Positions 1 to 8,381 of a stretch of 64,000 nt of DNA are shown here, in pieces. Position 1 is the stretch's first letter. Each line of letters opens with the position of its first letter. The DNA is from Streptomyces sp. NBC_00249 (GTDB taxonomy: Bacteria > Actinomycetota > Actinomycetes > Streptomycetales > Streptomycetaceae): the NCBI RefSeq assembly GCF_026342355.1, contig NZ_JAPEMV010000008.1, positions 310,001-374,000 on the forward strand, written 5' to 3'. Below the pieces are notes generated by a model. The model ran no database searches. It was not told the DNA's origin and saw nothing but the letters and a program-made list of their open reading frames with translations. A program made the translations under genes and the position numbers.

Positions 1-1199
<1,199 letters not shown>

Positions 1200-1211
1200 G
1201 CTTGAGCTCCT

Positions 1212-3086
1212 TCACAGATGGCGACGTCGCTGCGCGGCTTGCCGGTCGTACTCTTCACGGGCCTGGGCCGCCGACGCACGGGTCGCGGTCTCGGCCACAG
1301 GAACATCCCACCACGCCGGTGCCGGGGGTGGGCCCGACACAGTGTCGGGTGTTCGGGTCTGTGCGTAGACACATGTGGGACGGTCCGCCTCACGCGCCAC
1401 CGCGAGGGCTTTTCGCAGGTCACCGATGGTGCGGGTGCGGATCACGGCCATCCCGAGGGAGGCGGCGTTCGCCGCGAGGTCCACCGGAAGGGGGTCCCCG
1501 GTGTACGTGCGGTCGGGCGCCCGGAAGCGGTAGGCAGTGCCGAAGCCCTCGGCGCCCACGGCCCCCGAGAGGCCGCCGATCGAGGCGTAGCCGTGGTTGT
1601 CGAGGATCAGCAGCCGCAGCGGGACGCCCTCCTGGACGGCGGTGACGATCTCGGTGGGGTTCATCAGGTACGTCCCGTCGCCGACGAGCGCCCACACCGG
1701 GCGGCCGGGGGCGGCGAGGCCGACGCCGAGGGCGGCGGGGATCTCGTAGCCCATGCAGGAGTAGCCGTACTCCAGGTGGTACTGGTCGCCGGAGCGGGCC
1801 CGCCACAGTTTGTGGAGGTCCCCGGGGAGCGAGCCGGCGGCGTTGACGAGGATGTCGGTGTCGTCGACGAGGGCGTCGAGGAGGCCGAGGACCTGGGTCT
1901 GGGTGGGCGGCCGGTCCTCGTCGGAGGCGGGCACGGCGTACGCGCGGTCCACGCGGGCCTCCCACGCGGCCTTCGCGGCGGTGTACGCGGCCTCGTACGC
2001 GGGGTCGACCCGGTACCCGGCGACCGCTTCCCGCAGCTCCGCGAGGCCCTCGCGGGCGTCGGCGACCAGCGGCCGGGCGGCGAGCTTGTGGGCGTCGAAG
2101 GGGTCGAGGTTGAGGCCGAGGAAGCGGACGGCCGGGTCCTGGAAGAGGGTCGCGGAGGCGGTGGTGAAGTCGGTGAGCCTGCTCCCGGCGGCGATGACCA
2201 GGTCGGCCTCCCGCGCGAGGGCGGCGGCGGTGTCCGTCCCGGTGTGCCCCACGCCGCCCACCTCGGCGGGGTGGTCCCACGGCAGCACCCCTTTGCCCGC
2301 CTGCGTGGTGGCCACCGGGATCCCGGTGGCCTCCGCGAAGGCGGCCAGGGCGGGCCCGGCGGCGCTGTGCCGGATGCCGCCGCCCGCGATGATCAGCGGG
2401 CGCGCGGAGCCCCGTACCGCTTCGGCGGCGGCGGCCAGCTCGGCGCGGTCGGGGCGGGGGCGGCGTACGGACCACACCCGGTCGGCGAAGAACTCCTCGG
2501 GCCAGTCGTGGGCCTCGGCCTGCACGTCCTGCGGCAGCGCGAGGGTGACGGCCCCGGTCGCCACGGGGTCGGTGAGCACCCGCATCGCCTGGAGGGCCGC
2601 GGGGACCAGGGCCTCGGGGCGGGTGATCCGGTCGAAGTAGCGGGAGACGGGCCGCAGGGTGTCGTTGACGGAGACGTCGCCCGCGTACGGCACTTCGAGC
2701 TGCTGGAGCACCGGGTCGGCGGGCCGGGTCGCGAAGGTGTCCCCGGGCAGCAGCAGGACCGGGATCCGGTTGACGGTGGCGAGGGCGGCCCCGGTGACGA
2801 GGTTGGTGGCGCCGGGCCCGACGGAGGTGGTCACGGCGTGCGCGGAGAGCCGCCCGCGCTGGCGGGCCCAGCCGACGGCGGCGTGCACCATGGCCTGTTC
2901 GTTGCGGCCCTGGAGGAAGGGCATGGCGCCCGGCCCGCTCTCCAGCAGGGCCTGCCCGATCCCGGCGACGTTGCCGTGCCCGAAGATCCCCCAGGTCGCG
3001 GCGATCAGCCGCTGCCGGCGGCCGTCGCGCTCGGTGTACTGGACGGCCAGGAACCGTACGAGGGCCTGGGCGACGGTCAGCCTCAT
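1212..3086 (-). CDS. iolD: 3D-(3,5/4)-trihydroxycyclohexane-1,2-dione hydrolase (IolD)
   Basis: ThDP-dependent enzyme that opens the ring of the diketo-inositol intermediate to give 5-deoxy-glucuronate. It has 624 residues, the normal length for IolD. The N-terminal pyrimidine-binding domain carries the cofactor glutamate in GRNEQAMVHAAVGWARQRG. The C-terminal pyrophosphate domain has the GDG motif in VGDGTYLMNPTEIV, followed by LILDNHGYASIGGLSG. Its ATG overlaps the stop of iolB by four bases (ATGA), which indicates translational coupling. It belongs with iolC, iolB and mmsA. Confidence 0.95.
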   Translation of the reverse strand: MRLTVAQALVRFLAVQYTERDGRRQRLIAATWGIFGHGNVAGIGQALLESGPGAMPFLQGRNEQAMVHAAVGWARQRGRLSAHAVTTSVGPGATNLVTGAALATVNRIPVLLLPGDTFATRPADPVLQQLEVPYAGDVSVNDTLRPVSRYFDRITRPEALVPAALQAMRVLTDPVATGAVTLALPQDVQAEAHDWPEEFFADRVWSVRRPRPDRAELAAAAEAVRGSARPLIIAGGGIRHSAAGPALAAFAEATGIPVATTQAGKGVLPWDHPAEVGGVGHTGTDTAAALAREADLVIAAGSRLTDFTTASATLFQDPAVRFLGLNLDPFDAHKLAARPLVADAREGLAELREAVAGYRVDPAYEAAYTAAKAAWEARVDRAYAVPASDEDRPPTQTQVLGLLDALVDDTDILVNAAGSLPGDLHKLWRARSGDQYHLEYGYSCMGYEIPAALGVGLAAPGRPVWALVGDGTYLMNPTEIVTAVQEGVPLRLLILDNHGYASIGGLSGAVGAEGFGTAYRFRAPDRTYTGDPLPVDLAANAASLGMAVIRTRTIGDLRKALAVAREADRPTCVYAQTRTPDTVSGPPPAPAWWDVPVAETATRASAAQAREEYDRQAAQRRRHL

Positions 3087-3982
3087 GCGTCACGCTCCGC
3101 GGCGGGGAAGGGCAGCCGGGGATCCACGGCCTGGGCGGGCCAGGTGTCGCGGATCCAGCCGTGGTCGGGGTGGTCCCGGATCAGCCACTCGCGTTCCGCG
3201 TCCGGTCCGGCCATCACGTTCAGGTAGTACATGTCGTGGCCGGGGGCGGCGATGGAGGGGCCGTGCCAGCCGTCGGGGATGAGGACGGCGTCGCCGGTCC
3301 GGACCTCGGTGAGGATGTCCGTCTTCCCCGCCGGGGAGGGCGACACCCGCTGGTAGCCCAGGCCCGGGGTGTCGCCGTGCGGGGCGATCTCGAAGAAGTA
3401 GATCTCCTCCAGGCGGGATTCCTGGCCCGGGTGGTGCGCGTCGTGCTTGTGGGGCGGGTACGAGGACCAGTTCCCGCCGGGGGTGAGCACCTCGACGGCG
3501 ATGAGGCGGTCGCAGGGGAAGACGCCGGCGGCAGCGAAGTTGTTGACCTGCCGGGAGCAGTGGCCCGCGCCGCGCAGCTCGACGGGGACCGCGCCGGCGG
3601 GCCCGTACCGGGCGGGGAGGCGGTTCTCGCAGCGGGCGCCGGCCAGGGCGAATCGCCCTCCTTCCGCCGAGCGGATCTCGGCGTGGCCGTCCCGGGGCAG
3701 GTAGGCGAAGTCGGTCGGGCCGTCGAACACCCCGGCCCGTCCCTTGAGTCCGAAGACCTGCGGTCCGCTGCTGGGGGCTCCGCCCCCAGAGCCCCGCGCC
3801 TCAAACGCCGCCGGGGCTGGATTTCGGCCCGCACCCGGGGAAGCTTCCGCGCAGCGGACCTCGCAGCCGCCCGACAGGGGGAGGACGATCCACTCCGCGT
3901 CCCCGCACGCATGCGCGTACGTCTCTCCCGGCGCGAGTTCCAGGATCCGCAGCCGGGTCCACTCCATCTCCCACTCAGACAC
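3083..3982 (-). CDS. iolB: 5-deoxy-glucuronate isomerase (IolB) with an in-frame repeat insertion
   Basis: Isomerises 5-deoxy-glucuronate to 2-deoxy-5-keto-gluconate in inositol catabolism. Cupin-like features are visible: YPPHKHDAHHPGQESRLEEIYFFEI supplies the metal-site histidines and glutamate, and LIPDGWHGPSIAAPGHDMYYLNVMAG lies near the C-terminus. I chose the GTG at 3982, which overlaps the iolC stop (GTGTCTGA). An ATG at 3967 is the alternative. With the GTG the protein has 299 residues, slightly long for the family. The excess is a Pro/Gly/Ser-rich stretch at about residues 53-80 that is encoded by a dispersed Streptomyces repeat (3771-3824) and breaks the N-terminal domain without shifting the frame. 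Confidence 0.92.
   Translation of the reverse strand: MSEWEMEWTRLRILELAPGETYAHACGDAEWIVLPLSGGCEVRCAEASPGAGRNPAPAAFEARGSGGGAPSSGPQVFGLKGRAGVFDGPTDFAYLPRDGHAEIRSAEGGRFALAGARCENRLPARYGPAGAVPVELRGAGHCSRQVNNFAAAGVFPCDRLIAVEVLTPGGNWSSYPPHKHDAHHPGQESRLEEIYFFEIAPHGDTPGLGYQRVSPSPAGKTDILTEVRTGDAVLIPDGWHGPSIAAPGHDMYYLNVMAGPDAEREWLIRDHPDHGWIRDTWPAQAVDPRLPFPAAERDA
3771..3824 (-). repeat. Dispersed Streptomyces GC-rich palindromic repeat, copy 1, inside iolB
   Basis: Read on the minus strand, it carries TTTGAGGCGCGGGG followed by a hairpin with arms CTGGGGGC/GCCCCCAG, after an AAATCCAGCCCC-type leader. The copy at 42511-42561 follows the same pattern (ATTGAGGCGCGGGG, then GGGGCAGAGCCCC). Elements of this look are usually intergenic in Streptomyces; that is recollection, not a search. 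Here it encodes an additional loop of IolB. Confidence 0.75.
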
Positions 3983-4985
3983 CGGCGGCACGCCCGAGCA
4001 CCTCCTCCACCTCGTGCGGGAACGGCATCGCCGTCGAGCAGGCCAGCCGCGAGGCGACGATGGCCCCGGCGGCATTGGCGTAGCGCAGGGTCCGTGCCAG
4101 GTCCCAGCCGGCGAGCAGCCCGTGGCACAGGGCGCCGCCGAACGCGTCCCCGGCGCCCAGCCCGTTGACGACGGTGACCGGCACCGGCGGCACCTCCACC
4201 GCCGTCCCGTCGCGGTGCACGGCCAGGACCCCGCGCGGGCCGCGTTTGACCACGGCGAGCTCCACTCCGGCGGCGAGCAGCGCCCGCGCGGCCGCGTACG
4301 GTTCGCTCTCGCCGGTGGCGACCGCGCACTCCTCGGTGTTGCCGACGGCCACGGTCGCCCGCCCCAGGGCCTGTTCGTACCAGGGCTGCGGCGGTCCCTC
4401 CCACAGCATGGGCCGCCAGTCGAGGTCGAAGACGGTCGTCCCCGCCTTCGAGCGGGCCTCCAGCGCGGCCAGAGTGGCGCTGCGGCTGGGCTCCGCGCTG
4501 AGGCCGGTGCCCGTCATCCAGAAGACCCGTGCCGCCCGAACGGCGTCCCGGTCGACCTCCTCGGGCCGGATCTCCAGGTCGGGCGCCTTCGGGAACCGGT
4601 AGAAGTAGAGCGGGAAGTCGTCGGGCGGGAAGATCTCGCAGAAGGTGACGGGGGTCGGGTAGCCCGCCACCTCGCCCGCCCACCGGTCGTCGACGCCGAA
4701 TCCGCGCAGTTCGGCCCGCAGGTACGCGCCGAAGGGGTCCGCGCCGGTGCGGGTGATGACCGCGGAGCGCCGGCCGAGCCGGGCGGCGGCGACGGCGACG
4801 TTCGCCGGTGAGCCGCCGAGGAACTTGCCGAAGGTGTCGGCCTCGGCGAGCGGTACGCCGGTCTTCAGCGGGTAGAGATCCACCCCGATCCGCCCCATCG
4901 TGATCAGGTCGTACGGAGCCTCGCCCTCCGCGGGCCCCTCGTACGCGGCCCTGTCCCCGGTGGTCACAGCAGGCACTCCTCCCAT
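3975..4985 (-). CDS. iolC: 5-dehydro-2-deoxygluconokinase (IolC), PfkB family
   Basis: Phosphorylates 2-deoxy-5-keto-gluconate in inositol catabolism. The PfkB/ribokinase fold shows in DLITMGRIGVDLYPL at the N-terminus, GKFLGGSPANVAVAAARLG and the anion-hole signature VNGLGAGDAFGGALCHGLL. The ATG at 4985 has a good ribosome binding site (GGGGAGGA) six bases upstream and gives 336 residues. A GTG at 4967 is a weaker alternative. It is the first gene of the minus-strand iol unit. Only 45 bp separate it from the divergent isomerase gene, so its promoter must overlap that gene's start. The aldolase IolJ is not in the window. Confidence 0.93.
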   Translation of the reverse strand: MGGVPAVTTGDRAAYEGPAEGEAPYDLITMGRIGVDLYPLKTGVPLAEADTFGKFLGGSPANVAVAAARLGRRSAVITRTGADPFGAYLRAELRGFGVDDRWAGEVAGYPTPVTFCEIFPPDDFPLYFYRFPKAPDLEIRPEEVDRDAVRAARVFWMTGTGLSAEPSRSATLAALEARSKAGTTVFDLDWRPMLWEGPPQPWYEQALGRATVAVGNTEECAVATGESEPYAAARALLAAGVELAVVKRGPRGVLAVHRDGTAVEVPPVPVTVVNGLGAGDAFGGALCHGLLAGWDLARTLRYANAAGAIVASRLACSTAMPFPHEVEEVLGRAAGV

Positions 4986-5017
4986 TCGTCCTCCCCGTCC
5001 CGTCGAGCCTCGCACCC

Positions 5018-5023
5018 TAAGGT
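5018..5023 (+). promoter_or_regulatory. Candidate -10 element of a leaderless promoter (isomerase gene)
   Basis: TAAGGT lies seven bases before the ATG at 5031, with no convincing ribosome binding site. This TANNNT-then-ATG geometry recurs across the window and suggests transcription starting at the start codon. Confidence 0.45.
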
Positions 5024-5030
5024 GGCCGTC

Positions 5031-5945
5031 ATGAGCTCCTCCCCGCCCGCGTTGACCCGTATCCGTGTCGGTTCGGCTCCGGACTCCTGGGGTGTCTGGT
5101 TCCCGGAGGATCCCCGGCAGGTCCCCTGGGAGCGTTTCCTCGACGAGGTCGCGGACGCCGGGTACGAGTGGATCGAGCTCGGCCCCTACGGCTACCTGCC
5201 CACGGATCCGGCCCGGCTCACGGAGGAGACCGCGAAGCGGGGGCTGCGGGTGTCCGCCGGCACGGTCTTCACCGGACTCCATCACGGGCCCGCCGTCTGG
5301 GAGGAGACCTGGGAGCACGTGTCGCGGATCGCGGCGCTGACCCGGGACATGGGCGCGGACCAGCTCGTGGTCATCCCGTCGTTCTGGCGGGACGACAAGA
5401 CGGGCGAGGTACTGGAGGACCGGGTCCTGACCCCGGGTCAATGGCGTGAACTGGCCTCCCAGACCGAGCGCCTGGGCCGGGAGGTCCGGGAGCGGTTCGG
5501 GCTGCGGATCGTGGTCCACCCGCATGCCGACACCCACATCGACACCCCGCAGAACGTGGCCCGCTTCCTGGACGCCACCGATCCGGAGCTGGTCTCGCTG
5601 TGCCTGGACACCGGGCACTACGCGTACTGCGGCGGGGACAGCGTCGAGGCGATCGAGACCTTCGGGGAGCGGATCGGCTACCTCCACCTCAAGCAGGTGG
5701 ACCCGCGGATCCTCGCCGAGGTGGTGGCGGACCAGGTGCCCTTCGGCCCGGCCGTGGCGCGCGGGGTGATGTGCGAGCCGCCCTCGGGGGTGCCCGCGCT
5801 GGAGCCCGTACTGACGGCGGCGCAGCGGCTCGGGGTGGACCTGTTCGCCATCGTGGAGCAGGACATGTACCCGTGCCCGCCCGACCGGCCGCTGCCCGTG
5901 GCCCGCCGCACCCGCGCCTACCTGCGCTCCTGCGGCGCACGCTGA
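5031..5945 (+). CDS. TIM-barrel sugar-phosphate isomerase/epimerase, IolE/MocC-like
   Basis: Xylose-isomerase-like TIM barrel of 304 residues. The opening motif VGSAPDSWGVWFPEDP is typical of the IolE/MocC group (inosose dehydratase and rhizopine catabolism proteins). Metal-site candidates are ELGPYGYLP, VVHPHADTHIDT, LCLDTGHYAYCGGD and LHLKQVD. It lies between iolC and iolG, so the likely job is dehydration of scyllo-inosose to the diketo intermediate used by IolD. An isomerase acting on another inositol derivative is possible. The ATG at 5031 was preferred to a GTG at 5022 because of the -10-like hexamer just upstream. Confidence 0.82.
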   Translation: MSSSPPALTRIRVGSAPDSWGVWFPEDPRQVPWERFLDEVADAGYEWIELGPYGYLPTDPARLTEETAKRGLRVSAGTVFTGLHHGPAVWEETWEHVSRIAALTRDMGADQLVVIPSFWRDDKTGEVLEDRVLTPGQWRELASQTERLGREVRERFGLRIVVHPHADTHIDTPQNVARFLDATDPELVSLCLDTGHYAYCGGDSVEAIETFGERIGYLHLKQVDPRILAEVVADQVPFGPAVARGVMCEPPSGVPALEPVLTAAQRLGVDLFAIVEQDMYPCPPDRPLPVARRTRAYLRSCGAR

Positions 5946-6016
5946 CCCGTACGCGCCCCACCGCACACCGGCACGCCCTGCCCCACCCCCGACACGCTCC
6001 CCTGGAGGAACGAGAC

Positions 6017-7030
6017 ATGAGCACGCTCGGCATCGCCGTCATCGGTACCGGGAAGATGGGCGCCGACCACGTCCGGCGCATCGGCGACACCGTCGGCGGG
6101 GCGCGGGTGGTGGCGGTCGCGGATCCGGACGGGGACCGGGTCAAGGAGGTCGCGGCGGGCCTGGACGGCGCGGGCGCGTACACCGACCCGGCGGCGGCGA
6201 TAGGGGCGCCCGGGGTGGACGCCGTACTGATCGCCTCGCCCGGGCCCGCCCATGAGGAAGCGATCCTGCACGCCCTGCGCCGCGAGCTGCCGGTGCTCTG
6301 CGAGAAGCCGCTGACCCCGGACCCGGAGGGGGCGCTGCGGATCCTGGAGGCGGAGCGGAGGCTCGGCCGGAGGCTGGTGCAGGTCGGGTTCATGCGGCGG
6401 TTCGACGCCGAGTACGAGCGGCTGAAGGAGCTGCTGGACGCGGGCGGCATCGGCCGGCCGCTGTTCCTGCACTGCCGTCACCGCAACGCCGCCTCGCCCT
6501 CGTTCTTCACCAGCGACATGCTGATCAGCGATTCGGTGGTGCACGAGGTGGACGCGGCCCGCTGGCTGCTGGGGCAGGAGGTCACCGCGGTGACCGTGCT
6601 CTCCCCCACGCCCTCCTCGGCGGCGCCGGAGGGGCTGCGCGACCCCCGGCTGGTGCTGCTGGAGACCTCCGGCGGGGCGGTCGTCGACGTGGAGATCTTC
6701 GTCAACTGCGGGTTCGGCTACCAGGTGCAGTGCGAGGCGGTGGGCGAGCGGGGCAGCGCCCGGATCGGCGACGGCCACGCGATGGTCGTCCAGTCGGGCG
6801 GCCGGTGGGGCGGGGAGATCACCCAGGACTTCACCACGCGGTTCGCCGACGCCTACGACCGGCAGGTGCGGCGGTGGGTGGCCGCGGCGGCGCGCGGGCG
6901 GGTGGACGGGCCCGACGCCTGGGACGGCTACGCGGCGGCGGCCGTCTCGGAGGCGGGACTGGCCGCGGCGCGCGGCGGCGTACGGACCGAGGTGCGGCTC
7001 GCGGAGCGGCCGGAGCTGTACCGGCGCTGA
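6017..7030 (+). CDS. iolG: Inositol 2-dehydrogenase-type oxidoreductase (Gfo/Idh/MocA family)
   Basis: NAD-dependent oxidation of myo-inositol to scyllo-inosose is the probable reaction, the entry step of the pathway. The Rossmann motif is GIAVIGTGKMGADHVRRI at residues 4-21. The family EKP motif appears in LCEKPLTPDPEGA, and the catalytic region in DSVVHEVDAARWLLGQEVT contains the histidine of the HEVD motif. The length of 337 is normal. The start has a clear ribosome binding site (TGGAGGAACGAGAC). It is 71 bp downstream of the isomerase gene and probably co-transcribed with it. Substrate specificity is inferred from the neighbours. Confidence 0.9.
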   Translation: MSTLGIAVIGTGKMGADHVRRIGDTVGGARVVAVADPDGDRVKEVAAGLDGAGAYTDPAAAIGAPGVDAVLIASPGPAHEEAILHALRRELPVLCEKPLTPDPEGALRILEAERRLGRRLVQVGFMRRFDAEYERLKELLDAGGIGRPLFLHCRHRNAASPSFFTSDMLISDSVVHEVDAARWLLGQEVTAVTVLSPTPSSAAPEGLRDPRLVLLETSGGAVVDVEIFVNCGFGYQVQCEAVGERGSARIGDGHAMVVQSGGRWGGEITQDFTTRFADAYDRQVRRWVAAAARGRVDGPDAWDGYAAAAVSEAGLAAARGGVRTEVRLAERPELYRR

Positions 7031-7261
7031 ACACCCCTCGACCCGGGTGGCTCCTGTGCCGCATCTGTCACAGGAGTCGCCCTCGTGTCACACATGTCCG
7101 CGTTACGCGGGTTTTCCGTCACAGGGGGTCGACAGCCCCTCCCCCGCGCTCACCGAGGGTCGTTCTCCGGGCACAACCCCGAGTGATCGTCAGTGTCCAC
7201 GCGCCGGCTCCCCCGACGGCCTCCCGGCCGGCCCCGCGGCGTGGACCAGGAGGTGTCGTGG

Positions 7262-7462
7262 ATGAGCGACCGACAGCTGTGGTCGTACAAGGAGATCGCC
7301 GCCCACATCCGGGTGCAGCCGGACACGGTGCGCTCCTACCGCAAGCACGGGCTGCTGCCCGCCCCCGACCACGTGGAGGGCGGCAAGCCCTACTGGTACG
7401 CCGACACCATCCGCACCTGGGTGGCCCGCCGCCCCGGCAACCGGGGCCGCCGCGAGGACTGA
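7262..7462 (+). CDS. Small MerR/excisionase-type helix-turn-helix protein
   Basis: A 66-residue protein consisting of little more than a winged HTH: WSYKEIAAHIRVQPDTVRSY followed by RKHGLLPAPDHVEGGKPYW. Such proteins bind DNA without an effector domain. A strong ribosome binding site (AGGAGGTG) precedes the ATG. It stands alone between iolG and a convergent gene, with a hairpin terminator after it. The 231 bp before it hold no gene that I can see. The target is unknown. Confidence 0.8.
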   Translation: MSDRQLWSYKEIAAHIRVQPDTVRSYRKHGLLPAPDHVEGGKPYWYADTIRTWVARRPGNRGRRED

Positions 7463-7485
7463 CCCCCCGACCCCACGACACCGGC

Positions 7486-7526
7486 CCTCCGCGGCGCGGG
7501 CCTCCCCCGGCCCCGCACCGCGGAGG
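7486..7526. terminator. Hairpin terminator between convergent genes
   Basis: A perfect nine-base stem CCTCCGCGG/CCGCGGAGG encloses a further GC-rich stem. It has no T-run, as is common in Streptomyces. It separates the small HTH gene from the minus-strand antiporter remnant. Confidence 0.6.
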
Positions 7527-7545
7527 CGGGGGCGCGGGCTCCGCG

Positions 7546-7929
7546 TCACCAGGACTCGGCCTCCGGCGTCCGCTCCCGCTCGACCCGGCCGCGGCCCAGC
7601 AGCCGCAGCCCGAGCAGCGGGAAGACCAGTACCGACACCATCGCGGCCCCCACCAGCGCCGCCGCCTCCCCCGCGAACCAGGGCGGCTTGGGCCGCAGCG
7701 CCCAGAACACCGCCGCCGCCGTGAGCACGGCGAAGCCGGCGAGCAGCACCGCCGAGCGGGCGGGGGCCCGGCCGCTGAGCAGCAGGGCCATGGCGATGGC
7801 CGGCCCGAACTCGCCGACCGATCCGACGGCCGTCATCACGGTGCCGAAGCGGCTCTTGAGGAGCAAAGGGGCGAGGACCGCGACGGCCATGATCAGGATG
7901 AGGGTGACCGAGTGATCCATATGAGCCAT
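7546..7929 (-). pseudogene. Internally deleted cation/proton antiporter remnant
   Basis: A 127-residue membrane protein. Its start (HSVTLILIMAVAVLAPLL) resembles the first helix of CPA2-type antiporters. It then jumps to KSRFGTVMTAVGSVGEFGPAIAMALLLSG and LRPKPPWF, which normally lie hundreds of residues apart from that helix in proteins of about 400 residues. About four hydrophobic segments remain. It may start at 7929 or at an ATG at 7920. No strong ribosome binding site is visible. I read this as an in-frame deletion derivative; a small functional membrane protein is less likely. The comparison is from memory of the family. Confidence 0.55.
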
Positions 7930-7988
7930 TTACGTATGATTCGGGCCTGTCGGCCGCTCCGGAAGAGTGGGCGCGTAGACTCGCCTCC

Positions 7989-8005
7989 ATACCCCCTAGG
8001 GGTAT
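7989..8005 (+). promoter_or_regulatory. CsoR-type copper operator with overlapping promoter
   Basis: Arms ATACCCC and GGGGTAT are separated by three bases, matching the known CsoR operator pattern. The -10 hexamer TATAGT (8003-8008) overlaps the right arm, so a bound repressor would block copZ transcription until copper is present. The csoR gene itself is not in the window. Confidence 0.8.
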
Positions 8006-8044
8006 AGTCTTCGAAGAAGAGACACCCCGACGAAGGAGAACGAC

Positions 8045-8290
8045 ATGACCGCCGAGACGGACACCCGCACCACCACCGTGTACAAGGTGACCGGGATGAC
8101 CTGCGGGCACTGCGAGGGAGCCGTGACCGCCGAGCTCGCCGCCCTGCCGGACGTGACCTCGGTCAAGGCCGTCGCCGCGACCGGCGAGGTCACCGTGGTC
8201 TCGGCCGCGCCGCTCGCCGAGGCCGACGTGCGCGCCGCCGTGGACGAGGCCGGCTACGCGCTCGCGGGCCAGGCCCAGGCCCAGGCCTGA
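8045..8290 (+). CDS. copZ: Copper chaperone, HMA domain (CopZ)
   Basis: An 81-residue single heavy-metal-associated domain with the Cu(I)-binding motif GMTCGHC at about residues 18-24. It carries copper in the cytosol to the P-type ATPase CopA or the repressor. The ribosome binding site is GAAGGAG. It lies 39 bp after the CsoR-like operator and 91 bp before copA, with a hairpin between the two, so chaperone and pump are probably made in unequal amounts from one promoter. Confidence 0.92.
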   Translation: MTAETDTRTTTVYKVTGMTCGHCEGAVTAELAALPDVTSVKAVAATGEVTVVSAAPLAEADVRAAVDEAGYALAGQAQAQA

Positions 8291-8317
8291 GCATCACCTT
8301 CTCCTGCGCAGTACCCC

Positions 8318-8362
8318 GCCGGGCCGTACCGGCCAGCTCATACTGGTTCCGTACGGCCCGGC
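8318..8362 (+). terminator. Intra-operon hairpin between copZ and copA
   Basis: Perfect 12-base arms GCCGGGCCGTAC/GTACGGCCCGGC enclose a 21-base loop. It has no T-run. It could be an attenuator giving excess copZ mRNA, or an mRNA stabiliser at the copZ 3' end. Confidence 0.5.
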
Positions 8363-8381
8363 CCTCCCCCTGGAGCCGGAA

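Noticed and set aside
8008..8017. TCTTCGAAGA as a second copper operator
   Set aside because: It is a short perfect palindrome but lacks the CCC/GGG arms of the CsoR pattern; it probably lies in the leader of copZ.
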